A stretch of DNA of 30,904 nt from CAZKFG01 sp964551985 (lineage in GTDB: Bacteria > Bacillota > Negativicutes > Acidaminococcales > JAISLQ01), in NCBI GenBank assembly GCA_964551985.1, contig CAZKFG010000024.1:1-30904 (forward strand), read 5' to 3'. Positions 1 through 7,796 of this stretch are shown one piece after another (the first letter of the stretch is position 1; the number at the start of each line of letters is the position of its first letter). The position numbers and the translations under genes are program-made. Under the pieces are notes generated by a model. It saw nothing but the letters and a program-made list of their open reading frames with translations, was not told where the DNA came from and searched no databases.

Positions 1-463
1 TAGGGTAGAGTATCCCAAAGTCTGAACCAGTTGGGGCGCCAAAGGCGTCGCCATTTAGCAAATTGGCACATCGACCGAGCGCTTGACCTAAAATTATCGC
101 AGGTACAACTATATCGGCAAATTCCCATGTGTCTATATTATGCTTTTTAGTATAGATGATGCCTGCTAAAACGCCAAAAACTACGCCGCCTTGTATCGCC
201 ATACCACCTTGCCAGACAAATGGAATTTCCAGCAAATTATTACTATAATAATCCCAATCAAAGAAAAATACTGACCAAAGCCTTGCGCCGATTATGCCAG
301 CAAGACCGCAATATATACCCATATCAGGCACATGCTCATGCCAGCGACCATCTTGTTTGGCTAAAAAATAAGCGGTGCCTGTAGCTAAAATTATACTAAG
401 GCAAATTACCATGCCGTAGGCACGGATAGGAAAATCGCCGATAAAAAATAAATATTGATGCAT
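1..463 (-). CDS. lgt: Prolipoprotein diacylglyceryl transferase, N-terminal part (cut by window edge)
   Basis: I translated this from the reverse strand: 154 codons are present and the gene runs off the left edge. Lgt moves diacylglycerol from phosphatidylglycerol to the lipobox cysteine of prolipoproteins in the cytoplasmic membrane. The protein begins MHQYLFFIGDFPIRAYGM, has several hydrophobic segments, and shows the family blocks WQGGMAIQGG and GRCANLLNGDAFG, the latter matching the usual GR-x-GN-x-x-N-x-E/D-x-x-G signature. An AGGT-type ribosome site lies just before the ATG at 463. It is divergent from a lipoprotein gene (498), itself a likely Lgt substrate; only 34 bases separate the two starts. 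The family call is firm, but the C-terminal half cannot be judged. Confidence 0.93.
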   Translation of the reverse strand, partial: MHQYLFFIGDFPIRAYGMVICLSIILATGTAYFLAKQDGRWHEHVPDMGIYCGLAGIIGARLWSVFFFDWDYYSNNLLEIPFVWQGGMAIQGGVVFGVLAGIIYTKKHNIDTWEFADIVVPAIILGQALGRCANLLNGDAFGAPTGSDFGILYP

Positions 464-497
464 AGTACCTCCAAAAAAATATTAAGGGGTTGATTTC

Positions 498-1010
498 ATG
501 AAAAAAATATTTTTGCTTACAATTTTTGTCGCATTTTTGTCTATTATGATATTGACAGGTTGCCAAAACACTTCGGCAAATGTGGAAACAGGCTCAAATG
601 TTGGGCAAAGGTTAGAAGTTGTTTCTTTATCAGATCTGAACGGGTCGAAAATAACCTTGCCTGTTGAAGGCAAGATAAGCATTATAAATCTTTGGGCGAC
701 TTGGTGTCCGCCTTGTCGTGAGGAGATGCCTGAGCTTCAAGCGTTTTATAACAAATATAAAAATGATAGCAGTATAGCTATTTACTTGATAAACCATGCT
801 GAAAGCACTCAACAGATAAAAGATTTTATGCAAAAAAATAATTATGATATGCCAATTTTGACTGATGATAAGAATATTGGAGTAAAAATGCTACAAACAC
901 GAGGTATTCCAACAACTGTTGTTGTAGATAAAAAGGGCATTGTAGTGCTAAAAAAAGTAGGACCTGTTAGCTTACAAGAATTAGAAGCCGCAGTAGCTAA
1001 AGTCAAATGA
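498..1010 (+). CDS. TlpA/ResA-like thioredoxin-fold lipoprotein
   Basis: This 170-residue protein has an N-terminal hydrophobic segment ending in a lipobox (ILTGC, Cys22), so it should be a lipoprotein on the outer face of the membrane. The rest is a TlpA/ResA-type thioredoxin domain with the active site WATWCPPC (Cys70, Cys73) and the cis-proline region RGIPTTVVVDKKG. Such proteins reduce disulfides outside the cytoplasm, for example for cytochrome c maturation or protein repair. An AAGGGG ribosome site precedes the ATG. The stop overlaps the ccdA start (ATGA), so the two are probably translationally coupled, and CcdA is the usual electron donor for TlpA-type proteins. The partner substrate is not visible here. 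Confidence 0.93.
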   Translation: MKKIFLLTIFVAFLSIMILTGCQNTSANVETGSNVGQRLEVVSLSDLNGSKITLPVEGKISIINLWATWCPPCREEMPELQAFYNKYKNDSSIAIYLINHAESTQQIKDFMQKNNYDMPILTDDKNIGVKMLQTRGIPTTVVVDKKGIVVLKKVGPVSLQELEAAVAKVK

Positions 1011-1693
1011 TACAAAGTGATATAGCTTTTATAAGTGCATTTTTGGCAGGCTTAGTATCTTTTTTCTCCCCTTGCGTTTTTCCATTATTGCCACTTTATC
1101 TATCTGTAATAGTACCAAATAAAAGCTCTGCTGGCAAGCTACAAGTGATAAGCAGTGCCTGCTTTTTTATACTTGGGTTTACACTTATATTTGTGCTTTT
1201 AGGCTTGACCGCTTCGTCTGTTGGCGAATTTTTCATGCAGTACCAAGATGTTTTGCGTAAAATAGGTGGATTGTTTATGGCGGTCATGGGGCTTGTGCAA
1301 CTTGGGGTTTTAAAGCTAAATTTTCTAATGAGGCAATGGCAACCGCTGCTTAGTAGCCATTCCGGTAGAAAAACCAGTGCCTTTTTTTTAGGCATGGCAT
1401 TTGTTTTTGGCTGGGTGCCTTGCACAGGTCCTGTTTTAGCATCTATTTTAATGTATGCAGGTATAAAGCAAAGCGCAGCTTATGGCGCTTATTTACTTAT
1501 TTCTTACTCAATAGGCTTTAGTTTGCCTCTGCTAATTGTCGCCTTGACAACAGACAAAATGGCAAACAGCTTAAAAGGTGTGCTTATGCCTTATCTAGAA
1601 GCACTGCAAAAGCTATCTGGACTGATTTTGATCACTATTGGTATACTTTTATACTTTGATTTTTTGACGCTTATAATAACAAAGCTCTCTTAG
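1007..1693 (+). CDS. ccdA: CcdA-type transmembrane thiol-disulfide electron carrier
   Basis: This 228-residue, strongly hydrophobic protein has about six membrane segments. It belongs to the CcdA/DsbD-beta family, which carries electrons from cytoplasmic thioredoxin across the membrane to extracytoplasmic thioredoxin-like proteins. Its two diagnostic cysteines lie in SFFSPCVFPLLPL (Cys23) and GWVPCTGPVLAS (Cys139), each followed by the expected proline-rich stretch. It starts inside the stop of the tlpA-like gene (ATGA overlap), which points to that lipoprotein as the direct acceptor. Its stop codon overlaps by three bases the stop of the convergent metallophosphoesterase. Family confidence is high; the final substrate is unknown. 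Confidence 0.94.
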   Translation: MIQSDIAFISAFLAGLVSFFSPCVFPLLPLYLSVIVPNKSSAGKLQVISSACFFILGFTLIFVLLGLTASSVGEFFMQYQDVLRKIGGLFMAVMGLVQLGVLKLNFLMRQWQPLLSSHSGRKTSAFFLGMAFVFGWVPCTGPVLASILMYAGIKQSAAYGAYLLISYSIGFSLPLLIVALTTDKMANSLKGVLMPYLEALQKLSGLILITIGILLYFDFLTLIITKLS

Positions 1694-2382
1694 AGAATTT
1701 TTTTGACAGAAAAATCAAGCGAGTCAGCAGATACAAGATGATAATTTGTATTGTTGAAAATTCCTTGAAATCCAAGACTTATTGATTTGTCGTGCAAATG
1801 GGCATAAATGCAATGCCAGACTTTATACTTATCGCAAAGCTGACTAAAGCCGGTTGGCTTTTCGTCTTTATATAATGAAGGAAAATGTAAAAGCAAAATG
1901 ATTTTGTTAAAACCAGCATTTTTAGCATCATCTAAAGATTTTTCTATTCTTACAAGTTCTGTTTGATAGATTTTCTCGTCATCTGGACTAAACTCTTCGT
2001 CGTTTGGATTTAGCCAGCCACGTGAACCGCAAATTGCAATATCATCTGCTGCATAAAAGTTGTTGTGGATAAAAAAACAGCTACTGTCAAAAGTTTTTTG
2101 CATTTTCCCGATTGTTGACCACCAGTAATCATGGTTTCCACGAATAAAGATTTTTTTGCCTGGCAAAGAGGCTATGCTTTCTATATCCTCTTTGGCATCA
2201 GATATTTTCATCGCCCAGCTTGTGTCGCCGCAAATTAGCACTAGGTCTTTGTATGTGACTTTATTTAACCAGCTGTTTTTGATTTTTTGCCAGTGATCTT
2301 GCCAGATACTAGAGAATATATGCATAGGTTTTTTTTCTGGTTGACCTGACAAATGTAAGTCGCCGATAGCGTATATGTTCAT
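1690..2382 (-). CDS. Calcineurin-like metallophosphoesterase
   Basis: This 230-residue cytoplasmic protein has the full set of metal-binding motifs of the calcineurin-like phosphoesterase fold: GDLHL (Asp8, His10), GDTSW (Asp53), GNHDYWW (Asn83, His84), LLLHFP (His166) and AHLHD (His195, His197). It has no signal peptide or membrane segment. The GNHDYWW block resembles a group of uncharacterised bacterial phosphohydrolases, so the substrate is not predicted. The ATG at 2382 has an AAGGAG ribosome site six bases upstream. It is divergent from leuS and converges on ccdA, with the two stop codons overlapping. Confidence 0.9.
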   Translation of the reverse strand: MNIYAIGDLHLSGQPEKKPMHIFSSIWQDHWQKIKNSWLNKVTYKDLVLICGDTSWAMKISDAKEDIESIASLPGKKIFIRGNHDYWWSTIGKMQKTFDSSCFFIHNNFYAADDIAICGSRGWLNPNDEEFSPDDEKIYQTELVRIEKSLDDAKNAGFNKIILLLHFPSLYKDEKPTGFSQLCDKYKVWHCIYAHLHDKSISLGFQGIFNNTNYHLVSADSLDFSVKKIL

Positions 2383-2398
2383 GTTTTCTCCTTTGAAA

Positions 2399-2427
2399 TT
2401 GACTTTTTTTGAGTATTAGTTTATAAT
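2399..2427 (+). promoter_or_regulatory. Sigma-A-type promoter of the leuS T-box transcript
   Basis: TTGACT (2399-2404) and TATAAT (2422-2427) are separated by exactly 17 bases. Transcription would start near 2434, just ahead of the T-box stem I, which supports the assignment. Confidence 0.85.
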
Positions 2428-2433
2428 GATTGA

Positions 2434-2667
2434 AAATAAAAACTTATACAATAAAATTTGATGAAGCAAAGTAGTAGGTTTATTCTTATGTTACAGAAAA
2501 TTGGCGGTTGATGCAAGCCAAGAACATAAAGAAAAACTGAACTCGTTGTGAAAAAGCGTTTGTAAAACTCTCGCCGCTGATGAGCGTTAAAACTAAAAGT
2601 GGACAAATTGTTTAGGGTGGTACCGCGATTAATCGTCCCTGGCTGTTTATAGCCATGGGATTTTTTT
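2434..2667 (+). promoter_or_regulatory. Leucine T-box riboswitch leader of leuS
   Basis: The leader carries the T-box sequence AGGGTGGTACCGCG (2614-2627), including the TGGTACC core that pairs with the free CCA end of uncharged tRNA. Upstream is a stem I region: an AGTAG-type loop near 2470, an upper stem formed by TTCTTATGTT and AACATAAAGAA, and the distal GCGGTTGATGCAAGC region. The motif GAA-CTC-G places a CTC leucine specifier at 2542-2544. It ends in a terminator hairpin before a run of seven T. Uncharged tRNA-Leu should favour the antiterminator and switch leuS on. The specifier was read from motif position, not from folding. Confidence 0.9.
2636..2667 (+). terminator. Intrinsic terminator of the T-box leader
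   Basis: TCCC plus TGGCT pair with AGCCA plus GGGA (one bulged T at 2656) around a six-base loop, followed by seven T. The 5' arm follows directly on the T-box sequence, as required for the terminator/antiterminator choice. Confidence 0.85.
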
Positions 2668-2694
2668 ATATTAATCTACATTTGGAGGAAGATT

Positions 2695-5178
2695 ATGCAA
2701 CAAATAGAACAAAAATATTCGCCATTTGCGATTGAAAAAAAATGGCAAGGTTTCTGGCAAGAGAAAAATTGTTTTGCAACAAAAGAGGTGGCTGAAAAGC
2801 CGAATTTTTACGTTTTAGAGATGTTCCCTTACCCGTCTGGGAATTTACATATGGGACACGTACGCAACTATTCAATAGGCGATGTTGTCGCTCGTTTTAA
2901 AAAGATGAATGGGTTTAATGTGCTTCATCCTATGGGTTGGGATGCTTTTGGTATGCCTGCGGAAAACGCGGCGATTGCGCATAATGTTGCTCCTGCTAAG
3001 TGGACTTATGATAACATTGCCAATATGCGCAGTCAATTGAAAAAGTTAGGCTTTTCCTACGATTGGGATAGAGAAGTTACAACTTGTAGTGACGATTATT
3101 ACCGCTGGACGCAGTGGCTATTTTTACTTTTCTATGAAAAAGGACTTGCTTATCGTAAAAAGGCAGCTGTCAACTGGTGTGATGAATGTAATACTGTTTT
3201 GGCGAACGAGCAGGTAATTGACGGCAAATGTTGGCGCTGTGATAGCCAAGTGGTTAGAAAAAATTTAGAACAATGGTTTTTTAAGATTACCGATTATGCG
3301 CAAACTCTTTTAGATGATATTGCCAAACTTGATGCTTGGCCTGATAGAGTTAAAACAATGCAAGAAAACTGGATTGGTCGCAGTGAAGGAATGCAGTTTT
3401 CCTTTGATGTACCTAAAATAGATAAAAAAATTCCTGTTTATACAACAAGACAAGATACTATTTTCGGTGTTACTTATATGGTTTTAGCGCCTGAACATCC
3501 GCTTGTTGACGAGCTTATTGATGGATATGAAAATAAACAACAAGTGATTGATTTTATCAAACGAGTAAAATCACAAAGTGAGATTGAACGGACGGCAGCA
3601 GATGTGGAAAAAGAAGGAATTTTCACAGGTTGCTATGCTATAAATCCGCTAAATGGAACTAAGGTGCCTATTTGGGTAGCAAACTATGTTCTTTATGAAT
3701 ATGGTACAGGTGCGGTTATGGGTGTTCCTTGTCATGATCAGCGTGATTGGCTGTTTGCGACAAAATATTCACTTGATAAGGTTGTTGTCATAAATCCTAA
3801 AGGCGAAACTTTAAAGCTAGAAGAGATGACATGTGCTTTTGAAGATGATGGCGTGCTTGCACAGTCAGGAGATTTTACAGGTCTTGATAATCAGTCAGCA
3901 AAATCTGCAATCGCCGACTTTATGGAACAAAAGGGTATTGGCACAAGAAAGATAAACTATCGTTTGAGAGATTGGTTGATAAGCCGCCAACGTTATTGGG
4001 GTGCGCCAATACCTATGATTTATTGTGATAAATGTGGCATTGTACCTGTAGATAAAAAGGATTTACCTGTCAGATTACCTGTTGATGTTAATTTTAACGA
4101 CTTCAAAAAATCGCCACTAGAGACAGCTAAAGATTTTACCCAATGCACTTGTCCAAAATGTGGTCAACAGGCAAGACGCGAAACTGATACTATGGACACC
4201 TTTATTTGTTCATCATGGTACTATATGCGCTATACAGACCCTAAAAATGAGCAGATGCCTTTTGCGTTTGACAAACAGGAAAAATGGCTACCTGTTGATT
4301 TATATATAGGCGGCATTGAGCACGCTATTTTACATTTATTATATTCACGCTTTTTCACCAAAGTGCTAAAAGATGCTGGAATGGTTACTACTTCAGAACC
4401 ATTTAACCAACTTTTAACACAAGGAATGGTTATTAAAGATGGCGCTAAGATGTCTAAATCTAAAGGCAATGTTGTATCACCTGAAGAAATTATTGGTAAA
4501 TATGGTGCAGATACTGCAAGGCTATTTATTCTTTTTGCCGCGCCACCTGAGCGTGATTTGGATTGGAGCGATCAAGGAGTTGAAGGGTCGTTTAGATTTT
4601 TAGGTAGGCTATGGCGTATAGTACAGCATTTTGCTCCTTACATTGTTAAAAAAGGTTATGGCGATAATTTACTTGATGCAGAAGATAAAGAATTATGCAG
4701 AATAATGCACGTGAGCATTAAAAGAGTCAGTGAAGATGTTGTTAAACGGTTTAACTTCAATACTGCTATTAGCGCAATTATGGAACTTGTCAATGCACTG
4801 TATGCTTATAAAGACCAAAAAACCAGCCCAAATGGGAAACTTGTTAATGATGTTATAACTAATCTTCTAAAATTACTTGCGCCTTTTGTACCGCATATAA
4901 CAGAAGAGCTTTGGCATTGCTTGGGTAATCAAACAAGTATCCATGAAGAAAACTGGCCTACATACAGCGAAGAAGCTACTAAAGCTGATAAAGTAGAAAT
5001 TGTTTTGCAAATAAACGGTAAAATAAAACAAAAGCTTACAATTGACGCGGGATTAAATAAAGAACAATTGGAAGATTTTGCAATGCAATCAGAGAAAATC
5101 AAAGAGCTTATCGAAGGTAAAAGCATTGTAAAAGTCATTTGTGTTGTTGATAAGCTTGTCAATGTTGTGGTAAAGTAA
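2695..5178 (+). CDS. leuS: Leucyl-tRNA synthetase
   Basis: The 827-residue length is normal for a bacterial LeuRS, the class I synthetase that charges tRNA-Leu in the cytoplasm. The HIGH-type motif is HMGH (residues 52-55, in FPYPSGNLHMGH) and the KMSKS motif is at residues 585-589, in GAKMSKSKGN. Between them lie the zinc-type cysteine pairs (CDEC and CWRC), the CP1 editing insertion with TRQDTIFG and the GTGAVMGVPCHD block, and the leucine-specific region. The anticodon-binding and C-terminal domains follow. A GGAGG ribosome site precedes the ATG. Expression should be set by the T-box leader just upstream. A tRNA-Leu(TAG) gene lies further along the window. Confidence 0.98.
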   Translation: MQQIEQKYSPFAIEKKWQGFWQEKNCFATKEVAEKPNFYVLEMFPYPSGNLHMGHVRNYSIGDVVARFKKMNGFNVLHPMGWDAFGMPAENAAIAHNVAPAKWTYDNIANMRSQLKKLGFSYDWDREVTTCSDDYYRWTQWLFLLFYEKGLAYRKKAAVNWCDECNTVLANEQVIDGKCWRCDSQVVRKNLEQWFFKITDYAQTLLDDIAKLDAWPDRVKTMQENWIGRSEGMQFSFDVPKIDKKIPVYTTRQDTIFGVTYMVLAPEHPLVDELIDGYENKQQVIDFIKRVKSQSEIERTAADVEKEGIFTGCYAINPLNGTKVPIWVANYVLYEYGTGAVMGVPCHDQRDWLFATKYSLDKVVVINPKGETLKLEEMTCAFEDDGVLAQSGDFTGLDNQSAKSAIADFMEQKGIGTRKINYRLRDWLISRQRYWGAPIPMIYCDKCGIVPVDKKDLPVRLPVDVNFNDFKKSPLETAKDFTQCTCPKCGQQARRETDTMDTFICSSWYYMRYTDPKNEQMPFAFDKQEKWLPVDLYIGGIEHAILHLLYSRFFTKVLKDAGMVTTSEPFNQLLTQGMVIKDGAKMSKSKGNVVSPEEIIGKYGADTARLFILFAAPPERDLDWSDQGVEGSFRFLGRLWRIVQHFAPYIVKKGYGDNLLDAEDKELCRIMHVSIKRVSEDVVKRFNFNTAISAIMELVNALYAYKDQKTSPNGKLVNDVITNLLKLLAPFVPHITEELWHCLGNQTSIHEENWPTYSEEATKADKVEIVLQINGKIKQKLTIDAGLNKEQLEDFAMQSEKIKELIEGKSIVKVICVVDKLVNVVVK

Positions 5179-5228
5179 AGATATTTTATTAAATAATATA
5201 TAAAAATTTTGCATACAAATAGATTTTT

Positions 5229-5267
5229 ACATGTTATAATACTGACAGTAGGTTATATGTAACATGT
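5229..5267 (+). promoter_or_regulatory. Extended -10 promoter within an inverted repeat
   Basis: TGTTATAAT (5232-5240) is an extended -10 element. It lies in ACATGTTA (5229-5236), which is repeated inverted as TAACATGT (5260-5267). A protein bound to the repeat would cover the -10 and start site. No good -35 lies at 17 bases (TTGCAT at 5209 is 20 away), as is usual for extended -10 promoters. No regulator is identified. Confidence 0.45.
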
Positions 5268-5388
5268 GAATTTTTAGAAACAAAATCGTAAACATAGTTT
5301 TTATTTTTATGTAATTTAAACTGTAATAATTATTGTATTTTTCGATAAATGAGATTAAACACCATTTAAAGCTGTATTTGCCTATATG

Positions 5389-5496
5389 GTTAGATAGCTA
5401 CATTCATTCAAGATTAATTTTTAATAATATATTTACTTTATAAAAAGCAATATAAGCAACAGAGCAATGGACTAAAGTTAAAGTGTTAGATAGCTA
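5389..5496 (+). repeat. Pair of 12-base direct repeats in the EAL gene leader
   Basis: GTTAGATAGCTA occurs at 5389-5400 and 5485-5496, 96 bases apart start to start. A 12-base exact match by chance in 400 AT-rich bases is uncommon but possible. The core TAGATAGCTA contains the small palindrome TAGCTA. These may be operator half-sites or a duplicated leader element; function unknown. Confidence 0.4.
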
Positions 5497-5579
5497 TATT
5501 TGTTGTTTTCTGATACTTTAATGTTGTACGACTATTATAGGTATAATTCACAGTTTTGTAGACTCGTGGAGGATATGAG

Positions 5580-7796
5580 ATGAAGCCACTTCATATTCGT
5601 AAAAATATACCTTTTGTTATTGCAACAGCAAGCATTGTTTTGTTGTTTATTTCTGTTGTATATTTAATGAATTATGTTCAAGATCTTTTTTCATCTGATA
5701 TACGTATTAATTTAAACGAAATTGCCACACAAAATAAAAATGTTGTTACAAGTAAAATTGCACTTGAAACAGGAAAATTAAACTTAATTGCCAGTCAGAT
5801 TTCTGACGAACTTAAAGCACAAAAAGCTTATAATGATAATACTATAGAAAAAATATTTTTAAAATATCTTACAATTAAGCAAGATAATAGCTTGTTTTTT
5901 GCTGATGGTAACGGGATAGCCTATGTTTTGAATAGTAAAAATATTGACATCGCGGGACGCAATTATTATCGTCTGGCAATACAAGGAAAAACTAACGTAT
6001 CAGATAGACTTATTTCTAGAATTGATGGTAAAGATGTTTTTATTCTTAGTGTTCCAATAGAATATAATGATTATTATGTAGGGACAGTGCAAAAAGTATA
6101 TACTATAGAAGAAATGTTTGAGATATGTAGATTATCTTTGTTTTCTAATGAAGGTACGATGTATATTGTAAATAGTGAAGGTTATATTTTAATTACTTCA
6201 CAACAAGGTGGGAAAAGTATAGAGTCGGAAAACTATACTAGAAAGCTTTATACAACTAGTCCAGATGCAGCAAAGCAGATGGATAGAGATATTAAAAATG
6301 GACGTGCAGGTTTTATAGAGGCGGAAGATGAACACGGTAAGTTTTTTTCTACATATACTCCTATAGATCAAATATACAATTGGTATCTAATATCTAGCAT
6401 TCCAACATCTGTTGTTTCCAAAAATGCTAATACAGTTTTTAACATGTTTTATTTTATATTGTGCATGATTGTCATTGTTTTCGCCTTTGTTATGGCGTAT
6501 ATTTGGTATACAAAACAAAAGCAACATAAACAACTCAAAACAGTCGCGTTTGTCGATACTATAACAGGCGGAAATACATATAATAAATTCATATCAGAAC
6601 TTAAAGTTATTTTGTCAAATAAGCCAGATATTGACCTTTATCTTGTAATGATGGATATTGATAAATTTAAATATATAAACAACTTTTATGGTTTTGAATT
6701 TGGTGATAGATTACTATCTTTAATAAATAAGACAATAGAGCAATATTTGATGGATGATGAGATGATTGCTCATATTTATAGTGACCACTTTATATTGCTA
6801 TTAAAAGATGTATCAAAAGAAAGATTAGATGTTATTTTAGATTCAACAATCAACCTATTAGATATAAGAATATACATGACAGCAGGGATTTATAAGATAA
6901 CAGACTATTCTGAGAGTATAAATCTTATGGTTGATAAAGCATCTGTCGCAGCTAAAACAGTAAAAGTTGCGCAATATAAAAGAATAGGCTTGTACTCAGA
7001 AGACTATGATAAACAAATGATACGAAATGAAAATACAAAACGTGAAGTGGATAAAGCCATTGCTGAGAACGTTTTTGTACCTTTTTTTCAACCTAAGGTT
7101 GATATTAATACTCGTCAACTAATTGGAGCGGAAGCGTTAGTACGCTGGCCAACTAAAGAGGGAAAACTAATATCGCCTGGTGAATTTATCCCCGTTTGTG
7201 AAAATACAGGACAAATTGTTTTTATAGATATGATTATATTTGAAAAAACACTTCGTTTTTTACGAGATAACATGGATAGTGGTATTTCTTGCGTACCTAT
7301 TTCCGTAAACTTTTCACGTTTGCATTTGCAAAATGATGATTTTGTTGAAAAACTTGCTGCAAAACTGCAAGAATATAATGTGCCACCATTTTTAGTTGAG
7401 ATTGAAGTAACTGAAAGTGTAATGCTAGAGAGCTCTGAAGCTATTATGAAATTTATTGAAGAAGCACACAAACGTAACTTGCAAATTTCTATGGATGATT
7501 TTGGGGCAGGCTACTCGTCTCTTAGTATGTTAAAAGATATGCAGATTGATGTATTGAAAATAGATGGCGGATTTTTACGCGATACAGTACATAATGACCG
7601 TCAAAAGACTATTTTTTCTGCTATTGCTAAAATGGCTAAAAAACTTAATATGAAGGTTGTTGTAGAAGGTGTTGAGACAATAGAGCACGTAGAACTTATG
7701 CACTCACTTGGTTGCTATACAGCGCAAGGATATTACTTTTCCAAACCTTTAGAACAAAATACTTTTGAAAAAATCTATAGGGAGGGATATCTATGA
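5580..7796 (+). CDS. dCache sensor protein with degenerate GGDEF and intact EAL domain (probable c-di-GMP phosphodiesterase)
   Basis: The protein has 738 residues. Membrane segments at about 12-32 and 285-310 flank an outside dCache-like sensor domain containing GRNYYRLAIQGKTNVSD. A GGDEF-type domain follows (about 320-455). It keeps DIDKFKYIN and FGDRLL but has YSDHF (400-404) where GGDEF should be, so cyclase activity is unlikely. The EAL domain (about 490-735) keeps the motif residues: EAL (518-520), Asn577, Glu609, DDFG (639-642), Lys660, Glu696 and QGYYFSKP (716-723). Expected activity is hydrolysis of c-di-GMP to pGpG, tuned by an external ligand. Its end overlaps the start of a XylF-like binding protein gene by four bases, so that protein may present the ligand. 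Ligand and target process are unknown. Confidence 0.93.
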   Translation: MKPLHIRKNIPFVIATASIVLLFISVVYLMNYVQDLFSSDIRINLNEIATQNKNVVTSKIALETGKLNLIASQISDELKAQKAYNDNTIEKIFLKYLTIKQDNSLFFADGNGIAYVLNSKNIDIAGRNYYRLAIQGKTNVSDRLISRIDGKDVFILSVPIEYNDYYVGTVQKVYTIEEMFEICRLSLFSNEGTMYIVNSEGYILITSQQGGKSIESENYTRKLYTTSPDAAKQMDRDIKNGRAGFIEAEDEHGKFFSTYTPIDQIYNWYLISSIPTSVVSKNANTVFNMFYFILCMIVIVFAFVMAYIWYTKQKQHKQLKTVAFVDTITGGNTYNKFISELKVILSNKPDIDLYLVMMDIDKFKYINNFYGFEFGDRLLSLINKTIEQYLMDDEMIAHIYSDHFILLLKDVSKERLDVILDSTINLLDIRIYMTAGIYKITDYSESINLMVDKASVAAKTVKVAQYKRIGLYSEDYDKQMIRNENTKREVDKAIAENVFVPFFQPKVDINTRQLIGAEALVRWPTKEGKLISPGEFIPVCENTGQIVFIDMIIFEKTLRFLRDNMDSGISCVPISVNFSRLHLQNDDFVEKLAAKLQEYNVPPFLVEIEVTESVMLESSEAIMKFIEEAHKRNLQISMDDFGAGYSSLSMLKDMQIDVLKIDGGFLRDTVHNDRQKTIFSAIAKMAKKLNMKVVVEGVETIEHVELMHSLGCYTAQGYYFSKPLEQNTFEKIYREGYL

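Larger units (their letters stand above)
5179..5579 (+). other. 400-base AT-rich intergenic region before the EAL gene
   Basis: I see no open coding frame of note. The region holds an extended -10 promoter element (5232-5240) lying in an inverted repeat (arms 5229-5236 and 5260-5267), and two copies of GTTAGATAGCTA (5389-5400 and 5485-5496). A GGAGG ribosome site precedes the ATG at 5580. I looked for the c-di-GMP-I (GEMM) riboswitch core and did not find it. The long distance from the likely promoter to the start leaves room for a leader of about 330 bases of unknown function. Confidence 0.5.

Noticed and set aside
5179..5579. c-di-GMP-I riboswitch before the EAL gene
   Set aside because: The conserved core sequences of that class are not present in the gap.
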